NCBI RefSeq assembly: GCF_001619985.1
Contig: NW_017264198.1
Location: 1,054,001 to 1,118,000 of the forward strand
DNA length: 64,000 nt
Origin: Xylona heveae TC161
Taxonomy: Eukaryota; Ascomycota; Xylonomycetes; Xylonales; Xylonaceae
Direction: 5' to 3'
The notes below the pieces were generated by a model that did no database searches, was not told where the DNA came from, and was given only the letters and a program-made list of their open reading frames with translations. Positions 48,660-60,010 of the stretch are shown here, piece by piece (positions within the stretch are counted from its first letter, which is position 1; each line of letters begins with the position of its first letter). A program made the position numbers and the translations under genes.

Positions 48660-50741
48660 CTATAGCTCCAATTCCGCACCCGCGCGCTCAACAGCCGCAA
48701 TCAGCGCATCCACCGTCTCCTTTCGTGTCTGGACATTGACCACGACGCGCAGGAAACAGCCGCGGTGCTTGTCGCCGCCGGGCGCAAAATCGACCATGAA
48801 GCCTGCGGCGATGAGTTTGTGGGAAATGGCGCGCGTGACGGCCGTGTTTTCGTCCGCGGAGGCGTATAGTTGTCTTACTTTCCTCTCTTGCGTCCCATTC
48901 TCCTGCTCTTGCGCCTGCGCGCCGGTAGCTTGCTGTACTTCACTGGCAACTCGCTGACGCTCGCTGGCAACTCGCTGCTCGGCTCTCAAAGGCACATAGT
49001 AAAAGCAGACCTGCAGACAAGGCGGGGGGTTCTGCGAGACCAGTGCAAATTTATCCGACGACGCAACCCGCTGGGCCATGTACGCGGCCGTGTCAAAGGC
49101 GTGGTCGATTTGCGCGGCGTAGCCAGATTTGCCGTAGTAGATCCATCCGAGGGCGAGCTTGAGCGAGTCGCCGCGCCGGCCGCATTGCAGTGTGAGGTCC
49201 GCGAGGTCCCATACTTCGGCGGAGTCGGTATTGTGGAAGAGACTGTCGGACGTAAGCATCAATGGGAGAAATAAGAAAAATAGGTGACGAGGTTTAAGAA
49301 GGGGGACATACTATCCAGCAGGCAGGGTGTTGGCTTTATGAAATTTGCGCAGGTCCTGGCCCAAGAGAAAGGAGCACGTCACCGGGACGCCCAGCATCTT
49401 GTGCGGATTGACCGCTAGACTATCGGCGCGTTCGGCGCCCTTGAGCTTGTGTTTTTGCTTTTCCGAGAAGACGGCCGGCCCGCCCCACGAACCGTCGACA
49501 TGCATCCAGAGGCCGTGGGCCTGGCAGATATCCGCAATTTGGTCAAAGAGATCATAGGAGCCCAGCACTGTGGTACCTGCGGTAGCGTTGACGTAGAAGG
49601 GCGTGCAGCCTTCGTTTTTGGCCTTGACCACGAGCGCTTCGAGTTGCTCGGGGATCATGCGCCCCTCGGCGTCAACGGGGACGGGCCAGATGTTGGTGGA
49701 GCCGAAGCCGCAGATCTGCGCCGCTTTCTCGAGACTGTAGTGTCCATGCTGGCTGGTGAACAGGACGAATTTCCGCGGTCCGTTGCCTTCGATCTTGGTT
49801 TCGGGGAAGAGGTAGTTGCGAGCAATGACAATCGAGGTTGTGTTTGATGCGGAGCCGCCTTGTTGGGAAATACCGCCGGCGTGAGGGCCCGTGAAGCCGA
49901 AGAGAGATGCGAGTGTTCGTCCAGTAGTTTTCTCGACGACTGTGAGTGCTGGGGAGACTTGGAAGACGTGCAACTACAGTCAAGCATGTTAGACATATCC
50001 TAGATTATTGGAGATTGTAGACGACCATGTGGGATGGTCGGTGGTGGGCAATAAACGTACATTTGTGTTGAGCACAGCGAGGATGAGTTCGGAAACAACG
50101 CCGACCTGGAGTGTAGGTTAGCTGACATGAACCGAGGATATATCGATCCTTTCTTCTCGTCACACAGGAGGATGACTTTTATTGATTATGCGATTGAGGG
50201 GCTGTGGCAGATGTGGCACGTACAGCATTGGTAGAAGCATAGAGTTTATCCAGAAATCCTTGGTCCCACGTGTTCACCGAGTACTTGAGTATCCGGTCGA
50301 CCACCTGGAGTAGTCCTTCTTTTCCGGCTCCGGCGTCAGGAAGAGCAAGGTTTAATAACCGCACTACTTCCTCTGGCGGGTGTTGTTCCACGAGGGATGT
50401 TCGCACTGCCGGGGTACTTGTTCCGTTTGATTTCAAACTCGCATTTGTCGCGGTTGAATGGTTCGTCTGACCCTTGGTCAGGGCGCCCTCGTCGGCGCTG
50501 CGAATAAATGGGATCAAAAGGTCTTGAACTGCAGAAACGAGCTAAACAGCAATTTACTGTCAGTATTTTTTTGGGGGAAAATAACAATTGAGAATGCCCA
50601 AGTTCAACTGGGCAATGCAGAACAGCAATTAACGATTCCACAACGTACCTCTGAGACCTCGCCAGCTCTGTCCCTGCTGGGCTCATAGTGCGCAGCACCA
50701 TTGACCCCGTTCGATCCATTGATTCCATTCGCTGACGGCAT
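48660..50741 (-). CDS. group II PLP-dependent decarboxylase (glutamate / cysteine-sulfinate decarboxylase-like)
   Basis: Five exons read right to left: 50741-50649, 50541-50224, 50105-50061, 49973-49312 and 49242-48660, giving 566 residues. All junctions keep phase. The family removes the alpha-carboxyl group of an amino acid using pyridoxal phosphate. Motifs are intact: GGSASN (191-196), the stacking His in SQHGHYS (226-232), HVDGSWGG (310-317) with Asp312, and the Schiff-base Lys344 in NPHKMLG. The order resembles animal GAD/CSAD rather than the bacterial-type GAD of yeast. The substrate (glutamate, cysteine sulfinate, aspartate or other) cannot be told from sequence. The 31-residue first exon is Asn/Gly-rich. 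A Gln/Glu-rich insert (QQATGAQAQEQENG) sits in the C-terminal domain before RQLYASADENTAVTRAIS. Confidence 0.87.
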
Positions 50742-52347
50742 TGTGTTCTTGTTCTTGTATTCCTTTAGATCAAAAAGTGTCCGTTTCTTATATTTCCCTA
50801 GATCGAAAAGTATCCGTCTCTTATATCCCTCGAATTAGAGAAGTATTCCGTTTCGAATATTATCCTTCGTTGCAGCGAATCGGTTCCCTCTCCAATTAAT
50901 TATTCGAAACAACTATGTGCGCAGACTGCAAACCTGCAAACTGCAAGCCCAATAGAGCACTATATTTTCCCTTTCCAAAATTGACCCGATCACTCCAGCT
51001 TCAATTGACGCTTTGTGCTCTCGGTGGCACTGTCGCACTATCGCGCTATCGCACTGTCGGCGTTTCTGTCGTCGAAAATTTTGTTTGTTCGAATCTGACG
51101 CAATTTCTCCCCGCACGCGCGTGCTTACAAGATCCACCTCTGAGCGTTGACGACTTTCGCTCTAGAGTCCGCAACGCAGATTATCCTATTATTTCCAGTG
51201 TTGGGCCTCGAACCCGGCCGAGACAATTTCAGTTATCGCTATTCGTATACTGGGATCGATCGTTGTCGTTGTTCGTAAAGCGCTTGTTGGAGATGCTGGC
51301 AGCAGGGCAGTGTCTCCGTCAACGAAATACACACACTATCGGAAATTGTACGTAGTACGGAGGTGGCGTAAAGGATCTATATCTATCAAATAATTGAAAA
51401 GAAAAGAAAAAAATCACATGCAAATATTGTACAATATGCTTTTATAGATGAAGAAGAAAAAAAAGCCCCCTCGCCCGTGGTTTTTTAGACAACGATAGTA
51501 TGTATTTTTTCCGGGTTCGTCAAGGGGGAAAAAAAAAGGTCTCGGAGTTTCTGCAGGGCATACGAGTAAGTTTACTGTGTAACCACCCCCCTCGGCCCCC
51601 CTCGCTCCCCCCACGACCACGCGATCGACTGTTTGGGGAACGTGGGGCGCGCAGCCAGCCCCAAAGAACAATTAACTTGGAACTTAAGGGTCTTTTTCGC
51701 TCTTCACTCCTCGCTCCTCCCCTCGCTCGCTCCACCAACTCCGGTGGTATTATACTCCGTACTCTCGTCCGCTAAACCCTTCCGCTACGAGTACATGAGG
51801 TTGGTTGGTTGGTCGATAAGTTAGAACTATCACAATCTATATAAAACACCCTTATGCAGGACCGCTCATGGTCTGTTTTCTATGCCTTTCATAAAAATAT
51901 GAAATGAGTGCCATAACATGTGAAACGGAAAATGTACTAAAAAGGGCTAAACTTTAATGTACGATTTCAGAGCTAAATCTGCCGCCCGAAAAGTATATAA
52001 TACGGTAGAGTATAGATGGAAGATATAAGACATAGGAAAAAAAAAAAAAAAAAAAAAAAAGGAATAAAAAAATAAAAAGAAATGAAAAACGCCGCGCTTC
52101 GCCAAGCGCTGCCCTCGCTGCTCGAACACGCCACTAGAAACGCTGACCGCGCCACTCGTTTATCCAATAAGTTGTAAACAGAGTTCAAAACAAAATGGTA
52201 TGATGGTGATAAATATATATATAGAGCGGATGGAAAGAAAAGAAAAAAATTTCCGATCCTTGGAAATAAAAATACGACAAAAGTCCGTGAGGAGAAATTT
52301 GTTCACGAGCCAGATGAGCCAAACGAGGAGCATTGTTGGACGCACCG
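50742..52347. other. 1.6 kb intergenic, decarboxylase promoter / white-collar 3' end
   Basis: The right half is AT-rich with poly-A at about 52038-52061 and pyrimidine tracts near 51580-51730. A + strand frame at 50915-51355 starts with ATG but shows no domain or conserved pattern. No gene is supported. Confidence 0.5.
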
Positions 52348-55300
52348 CTAGCTGGGCTCGTTCTTTGGCATGACAGTTGAGGCTATGCCGGTATCATATC
52401 CAGCGGCTGCTGCCGCTTCTTTCTGGGCTGCCGCTGGATACTGTGCTTCTGCGGCAGATGTGCCAGGAATCGCTGGCTTCTCCGGGGGTGCCATACTCGT
52501 GATTCCTTGAGTAGATGACGATGGAATTGGAACCAAGGGAGATGTCTTGGTGGAAGAGACACTTTGTTTGTCGCTCTGCTGTGATGACGTCCGTGGCGAA
52601 ATTCGACCATTCTATTATAGGTTGGGGAAACCCCCAAAAGTTAGCACGCAAGATACAAATATATGCATATATTGAATTGGAAAACATGGCAACAACATAC
52701 CTGCTTGGCCCATCGAAGCCCACAGCTATTGCAGAGATCACGATGCCCGCTAGGCCCTCGTCGCCATTCGGGCGTGGTACGCGTATGGCAGTTGGCGCAA
52801 TCTTTCTGGAGCTGGCCAGCGCCCTTTCTTCGTTTGCGCTTCTTTTTGGCGGCCAACAGACTCTGCAGCTCTTCTGCCAAGAGACGATTGCGCTTCTCCA
52901 TTTGTCGGAGTTCGAACTGCCAACTGGTGCTGCGTGTCGTTTTGAGCTCGTCAAAGACATTCTCTTCCGAAGCCAACGCGACGTCTTGTGACCCAATAGC
53001 CAGCGCACTTCCTCCGGCAGCCGTCCATACATTGTCATTATGCGATGGTGCCATTGACGACTGCGGTGTGTTACTTTGTCGTTGGGATGAACCCGATGGT
53101 GCTATTGCCGAACTTGATGCAGGGGATGGACTGGAAGCTTGGTCGGCTCGAGGAGACAGCTGTGACCTGTTGGTGCTTGACGAAGGTACAAAGCGAGAAA
53201 GTTTAAGCATCTTTGTCTGGGCGACCAAAAACGTTGGCTTTTGTCCTTCGCCCGCATCTCCAGGATAGATGGTGGTGTGCGCTTGTAAAACCTGACCCCT
53301 CCTATTCTGCATCTCATGCTTCAATTGCGCTCGTTTTCCAGTTCTGGCAACCTCCAGGACACGGCCAAATTCGGCTCTCGAATCAGGGCGCATGAGCGAT
53401 TGGACACTGGTACCTACTAGATCAAGCGGCTGGCGGTCGAGCAGGGCACGAACATTCGAAGACACAAATAGAAACATGCCAGATGTGGACAGTTTCGTCC
53501 AGAGTTCGTTGTCTCCGGTACCGCCCGTTGAGAGAAGGTCATTTCGGTAGATGGTATATACCGGCCGTTCCCTACCAGCCAGAATGATGCATTTTCTGCC
53601 CTTGCCTTGCTCAACGTGCAGTGAACCGTGTGCCTCGAACCAAGTATAACCACTGTATTTTCTCCGTATTCTGAAAACAACACTCACTGAAACACCAGGG
53701 GCGGCTTCTTTTAGCTCTCGAGTGACGGGAACAATATCACTAGGATGACAGACGGATGATAAGGCGGCGCCCACCAGTTCGCTTGCGTCATACTCGAGAA
53801 CCTTACGACTCGACGGTGAGAGGTATAGGAAAAGCCCCTTGAGGGAGAGCACGTGGATAACATCATCGGTATTCTCAAGCAAAACTTTGTCCCATATCCG
53901 TTTGGAAAGTTCCGATTCCCCTTTGCCAATGCTGGCGAGTACAGTGGCAACTTCATCGGGACTAATTGTTTGCCCAAGCTCGGAATGATGTCGTGTGTTC
54001 TCCGGGGTCTGAAAGACATATCTTGGAAGGAAGCCACGCTTATAGTTGATTGCGTAAGAGCCATCTATTGTAGCTATTAGTTATCGCGCGACACAGCCTA
54101 TAGCGTCCCTCCAAGGATTTGGATCCAGAAAATGGAGGGGCGAAGAAGTTTCAACGAACCAGGATTTTTGTCGGTAACAGAGTTTGGCTGCTCGACGAGA
54201 TCGACCTGAAAGCCTACAAAATATCTGTAATCTTCTGAATCCCACCGGATTGGAATCATGGTCAATAAGTTCATAAACGGCTGGCCTCCCTTTCGATAAT
54301 TGATTAAACTGATCTGTGCCTCTCGCCCTTGGATAATCATGTTCTTGAGGTACAAGACCGAATCATCATCGACGTATTTTCGTTTTATACCGGATTGGAC
54401 TTTGCCGTCAGGCGCTTGTAGAAAACGACAATTCCTGCCGAGGATTTCATGTTTGGAATAGCCTGTGAGTCGCTCAAACATTTCTGAACAGTACACAATC
54501 GGGAGGTCGTGTTGTGTGCAGTCGCAGACCACGAAGGCGCAGGACATGTCAACCGCGCCAATATTGATTTCGGGATCCGGACGTGTCGCGACACGAGTCT
54601 TGCAGGGAGAAGACAATATTAGCTGGGGTCTTATTCAAACGGTATCAAAACTTAGGGCATACCAAAACGCCAAGCATGTCAAATCCACTAGATGAATAGA
54701 TATTGTGATATTGAGAGGGCTTGGTTGCGGCCTCTGCCGCAGCCGCGAGCTCTGGAATATCAGGGCCTGTAGACGCCCGGAAGATTAGTTTTGTGCAGTC
54801 CTGATAAAGGACCAGAGACATACTGTTATCGTCTGAAAATGCCATATTAGGATTGTTCTGCCCTATCGAGGAGTGGCGGGAATGATCCAAAGAGCCATCA
54901 AGCGCGGGTATTCCGTCTGATGGATTTGGCAGATGATTATTGTCCAGTTGATTAGAGGTTTCGAAGTTGGTATTAGGAAGATTACTTTGTGTGGTCGACG
55001 GAAACGGACCGGCGGGGATGCGGCCCATTGCAGATGGTGGTCTCGAGGCATTGATCGGAAGGGTATGTGTGGCACTCGAGCCATGAGGAGCCTGCTCACC
55101 AGGTCCTGAAACGGGAAAGTTTCGTTGGATGGAAGCGGCCTTGTTGATCGGCGGGTGGAAATCATTTCGCCCATATGAATCAAGGGAGTTCATCGGCACG
55201 CCGATGCGACCCATCTGACCGGTCGAAAAGTCCATGGCCATGGGCATATTCATCGCAGGAAAGCCAGCGGCCATGTCGAAATTGAGGCCGGCGGCGCCGG

Positions 55301-55802
55301 GAAAAGGTGATTGAAAGGCCGATACTGAGGGGACAGAGGCCCAAGACTGTTCCAAGTTTGGCATTCCAGGGACGAGCGCCAACTCACCGCTCGACGGATG
55401 GCTTGCTTCCACATTGGTGGGTTGTGAAGTGACACCGCTCATCATGGTGCCGGACAGAGCAGCATCATTGTCTGCCGTGGTGGGATCGAATTGAAACCCG
55501 TTGAGGTCGCCATCTTGACCTGAGCCAAATCCCAGCATCGGCACTCTCTGCGACTGCTCGGCCGCGCTCACCTGTGCGGCAGGGTATTGCGACGCTGAGC
55601 TATCTCGTCTATGGACGGCATCGTGGTTCTGATACATGATGTGCTCAAAGGACTGACCGCCTCCCATCATAGGATTTCCAAAGCCCTGGCTCATGCTGGA
55701 AGGCACCATTCCATCTCCTTTATTATTGGACGTATTCGGATGTTGGATGCCATTTAGAGGCAGGTAGAATCCGTTCATGTTCGTCATGGTTTGATGGTCC
55801 AT
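52348..55802 (-). CDS. wc-1: white collar-1 blue-light receptor and GATA transcription factor (WC-1/LreA)
   Basis: Four exons read right to left: 55802-54663, 54598-54160, 54064-52701 and 52611-52348, giving 1068 residues. WC-1 binds a flavin, senses blue light and, with WC-2, turns on light and clock genes. Exon 1 (1-380) is disordered and Gly/Ser/Pro/Met-rich. The LOV domain starts at about 393 with [13 protein letters not shown], and the photoactive cysteine is Cys437 in GRNCRFLQ. Two more PAS domains lie near 585-690 and 715-810. The basic signal KKKRKRRK (933-940) precedes a GATA-type finger with Cys 949, 952, 971 and 974 ([15 protein letters not shown] to LCNSCGLRW), which ends right at the last intron. 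The final 88 residues are Ser/Pro/Ala-rich. All key residues are intact, so it should be a working photoreceptor. Confidence 0.95.
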
Positions 55803-58644
55803 GCTGAATAGAGCAAAGGACCCGAAAAGAGTCGCCTGGTCTAAGGGCCTAAAAGCCCCAGAGTGACGATTCCAAGGTTGATCGTTGTCGACCGGTTACG
55901 TACAGCGTGAGTCCCTCTGCTGCGGTCATGGTCCTCGAGGAACCCGCGCACGTCGTTCCGGTCGAGTGCGTCTGCGACGGGTAGAGAGGATGAGCGACGG
56001 AAAACCAGCTGAGCCGATCCGGTTTCTCTTAAAGCACGGTCGACAAATTTCTGTTGTCAGAGGAGGTTCGATAAATTGGGCAGAGGTGAGGGTGAGGTCG
56101 GAGAGATTTCGAATTTGAGGGTATCTTGAGGTTGTGGTTGAGTCGTTGCGGGTAACGTCTCACAGGCGAGCTGATAGGATAGGCAGTTTTGATGATAATC
56201 GGCGCAGAGGGTTACCCGTTAGGCTATAGTAAAATGGGGGGCCGAAAAGTCACTGGATACTCAGTAAAGTGAGTTGAGGTGAGCGAGGCAGGAGTAGTGA
56301 GATACATAAGGCAGTGAAGGAGGGGAAAGGATGGACCCTGCCACTAACTGTATTGACTTCAGGACTTTCACATTCACTCGCGTTTGCCTCCTTTGAGTCT
56401 TTGAGTGAGACGACTGAGCGAGCCTTATTTCGGTCTGTTGGTTTCACTCTTGCAGTGCCTGCCCTTTGCGTCTCGCTCTTCCCTCCTTTTTGCTCGGTAT
56501 GCGTGTATGCGTCTCCCTTTCTCACAGCACCTAGGTCAAATTGTGTCACCTTTGTCCAGGACGCGACGACGGAATCCCATGCGATTTGTCTGCAACGGCG
56601 CCACGCAGGTAATGGCTGTCTCCTCGTCCTGCGATGTTTGCGCGTGCCGACTCGGTCCCACTGCCGCCACCCGCGGGGACCCTGAGCGAGGAGGTACGGG
56701 GAGGGTCCTTTTGATGTACTTTTCCTCAAAGTATCCTGGAGATGAATACAAAGAGACACGGGCAAAGTTGACGATGAAAGATTGATGTTTGTCAAACTCA
56801 AGAGCAAATTGGAGCTCAAGCGCCTTTTTCTTCTACCATAAATTATGCTGATCTGCAACAAGTCATCGAGATCTGTACTCGTCACGTCGCGTGGAGATGA
56901 ACTTGTCTCGTAATGAATTCATGTAAACAAGTCGAGGTACTTAAAAAGTACGGCGGCCCCCTTCCAAATTATTCCATGGATTCCGTACCCCACGAGTATC
57001 CTAGCTGAAGCAGCCCGAAACTCCTCGAATGGGCATGTCTGAGTCTGCAGCTGTTTGTATAGGTACATGATCACCCTTTCGCCGATATGAGCTCCTCAAG
57101 CACTCAGAATTCTCAGTCAAACTTATGTCGTCGGCAGCTGCTTGCAATGGGAAAAGGTGCTTTCCATTAAGATGAATCTTTTAGTATGGCGGTTCTTCAT
57201 CATCCTTTCTTTCTTTGATCTCGTTGCTGAACGCGACATCGTAATGCGACTTGTCAGATGAGGACAAGGATGACGAGAACTAGTTACCATTCTGATCCCT
57301 CATGAGCTTATGAAGCAAATGAGTATGAGTCTCAAAGACGATGGATATATTTATTAACATACTTATTCGAATAATTAATTGGGTACATGAATTAGAACTA
57401 GGTTCATCTATTACCACTCTAGGGCAATCCCCAAAGCCTGGTTGACCTCCCTTATCGCTGTCGCGATCGATTTAGATGCCACCATAAAAAAAACATCCTG
57501 ACCGCGTACGGTGTCTAGTGACGAGAAGTAGCGGGGAAGCGCCAAGACAGCCACGGGGCTCATGGCGGATGCAGGGCACTGGAAAGGGTTGCTGTGGCTT
57601 TTGCGTGCGTTGTTGGTTCCCTTGCATGGGTTCTGCAGTCTTCACGAATCGGAGGTGAAGGCGAAGGCTATCCAGGGTCCGATCAGCCTTCACCTACATC
57701 ATCTGGCAGCTGGTGACTTGGCATTGAGATGTGCTATGACGATATGTATTGCCAGGATTGACGCTCCTGAGCTCAGAGCTTTGGGACAAATGAGGTGTTC
57801 CTGCATATGTTATATTCCCCGAATGGCACATGCTAAACAATGAATAAAACATGTTTTACCGCAATTTAGCGCAAAAGGTCAAGTGCGTATTATTCCGGAG
57901 AAATACCATTATTCCATCTGGACATTATGAGAATTGAGTTGACATGCATTATTCGACCGTAGTACGCAGAGAGAGAATGGCGCTCTGGATGATGATTAGT
58001 GGTCATCTCCTTGATGTTTTAACGGCCATTCTCAGTGATCATTTTCCCAACATATCACTTGAGCGATTTATTCAAATGGGCGCCTTTCTAACTCGACAGT
58101 GTGCAGATAATAGTAAAACAAATGAAAATCGAGGCGAAGCACAGAGAAATTGTGCGACAGTGCCTCGCCGAGACGCAAAAGATAGAGACGGTCGAGTGTG
58201 AGCGTGACCTTACGTTGAGCTGTGCTCCTCGGCAATAATGCTGCACTTTTGATCCCAATTTGTTGCGATATCTCCTTTTCTCATTCCCCTTTATGCAAGC
58301 CGTCAATGGCGTTTATTCTTTTCCTTTTCCCGCAATACTTGCCCCGGCCTCTATGCGCCCTCAATAATGGAACAATACTAGCATCCGTGCACACCCACTT
58401 TTCTCCGGCAACCAATCCGCCATATGACTTCTAAATGCAAATAATCTATCCTGACGCCAAAGCCTCTATTAACGAGAAGATACATTTCCAAGAACTGTAG
58501 CTTCGTTCTGTACGTTGTCTAAGACGCTCCGAAAGTGAATCCAGAACAGAACCGAATAATAATGATTGCCTGCCAATCCTATCCACTTGTAATAAGCAAA
58601 CTGACTCAATATATCCCAGTACCAAAATTACTTTGGGATCAAGT
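55803..58644. promoter_or_regulatory. 2.8 kb gene-free region upstream of wc-1
   Basis: Holds the wc-1 promoter and probably a long leader (left) and the 3' flank of the histidinol-phosphatase gene (right). Overlapping small frames at 56250-56885 and 57472-57843 on opposite strands have no recognisable content. GC-leaning near wc-1, AT-rich at 57340-57420. Confidence 0.5.
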
Positions 58645-60010
58645 CTAATTCCAAAAAGGTAATGTTTTAAGATCCTCAGTCGAAAGCTCGGAGACCGACG
58701 CAGAAGCCTCATGCTTCGACACCGAGTTTGCGCTGCGACGGGACAGATAATGAATCGTCTTGATGCCGGCCCCTTCGAGAAACGGTAACACGAGGTGATA
58801 ATTTAAGCCAATTTGCTCCACCGAGTGACTGTCGTCTGATAGCGCAAAGCGGCCCTCACGCTCAAGGAATGCCTTAATGAGTAACAAGTCAGCACATTGT
58901 ATTTTAACTCAATTCGGATGGGTAGATATATCTATGCACGCATGCCCTCATCCATCCCACAACTAAACTTACCTGACAGATTTCCTGCTTCGGATAAGGT
59001 TCTTGCATTCCTTTTCGTAAACTAGCAGAGTTGATCTCAAGGATTCCTCCGTATTCGGCTATAAAGTCCAAGTTTCGAAGAACCTTGCGCCATACTCCTT
59101 TGAACTGCTGAAACGTGCGGTCTGGATCATCGCTCTTAAGGCGGATCAGGTCGAAGTGTCCTACAAGCGGGGGCCGAGTCGCTTTAAGCATTTCGAATTG
59201 ATCGTCAAAATAATCTTCAAACAACTTCTCATCAGTGCCACCTGATTTATCACGTGCGGCCTGGTATGTTTGATCGTCAAGATCAATGGGAATAGTGTGC
59301 ACGTGATGTACTGAGCCCATGAACATGTCGAACTGAAACTTTTCAAGTAATTTCTCAATCATGGTCCGCGATGAGGGCCTGATCCAGTCTGTCTCGAAGC
59401 CAATGAGCAGTTCAATCTGGGATCCGTAAACCTGCCGCAGTCGTAGAGCTTCTGCGTAGTATGCATCAAATTTATTGACTAGGTATTGTTCTGTCTCTCC
59501 AGCTTCGGTCTTTTCGTTTCATGATTCCGGTCAGTATGCATCACGGCTTTTGATCGGAAACAGGCTGGGCATGGGAAGGTGGTTTTCCCGGGGGAGATGT
59601 GAAAATGTTCTGTTCTAGATGGGATGGCAACGATGAGGACAGTGGTGAACGAAATCGAAAGATACATAAACGAACAAATTAACTGATTTCTTGAGCAAAA
59701 TCGCAAATCAAATAGTAAGGAATCCGAAAAAAAAAGTAAGGATAGCTTGACTAGCTGAAAAAAAAAGATTACAATTGCAACGACTGAGATAAAAGAAAGG
59801 AAAAGCAAGTAAAGTTTGCATTCTGCAAGCATCATGAGAACAATATCAACTGACCTCCTCAGGGTACAAATCTGCATGGTCTCTGGGCATATGCTCTGTC
59901 AGAGCGAAGACACGCATTTTCCGCGCAATCGCAGTCTGGATCATCTCTTCCAATGTACATTTTGCGTGTGAGCAAAATTGCCCCGAATGGCTATGGTGAG
60001 AGAAGGGCAT
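58645..60010 (-). CDS. his2: histidinol-phosphatase (PHP family, His2/HisK-type)
   Basis: Three exons read right to left: 60010-59855, 59509-58973 and 58872-58645, giving 306 residues. The enzyme removes phosphate from L-histidinol phosphate in histidine synthesis. PHP metal-site motifs are in order: HHSHSGQFCSH (5-15), ALTEHMPR (37-43, metal His40), GFETDW (89-94), GSVHHVH (117-123), VGHFDLIRL and ALSDDSHSVEQIG near the end. The junctions YPEE|TEAGETEQYL and KQEICQ|AFLEREGRF both read like the family. The first intron is 345 nt and A-rich, about four times the usual size here. A longer frame upstream of ATG 60010 exists, but MPFSHHSHSG is the family start. The chain ends KTLPFWN. Confidence 0.92.

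Noticed and set aside
51195-51220. Box-B-like GGGTTCGAGGCCC word on the minus strand, possible tRNA
   Set aside because: No acceptor, D or anticodon stem can be drawn around it. The word is a small GGCC palindrome.
50915-51355. 146-codon plus-strand frame starting with ATG
   Set aside because: No domain, no conserved pattern, and composition like the flanking non-coding DNA. Might be a short non-conserved gene, but unsupported.
56250-56885. Overlapping frames of 120-210 codons on both strands upstream of wc-1
   Set aside because: Mutually overlapping, without recognisable sequence. Likely chance frames in GC-balanced promoter DNA.
57472-57843. Frames on both strands including an ATG-started 93-codon one
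   Set aside because: Opposite-strand overlap and no family resemblance.
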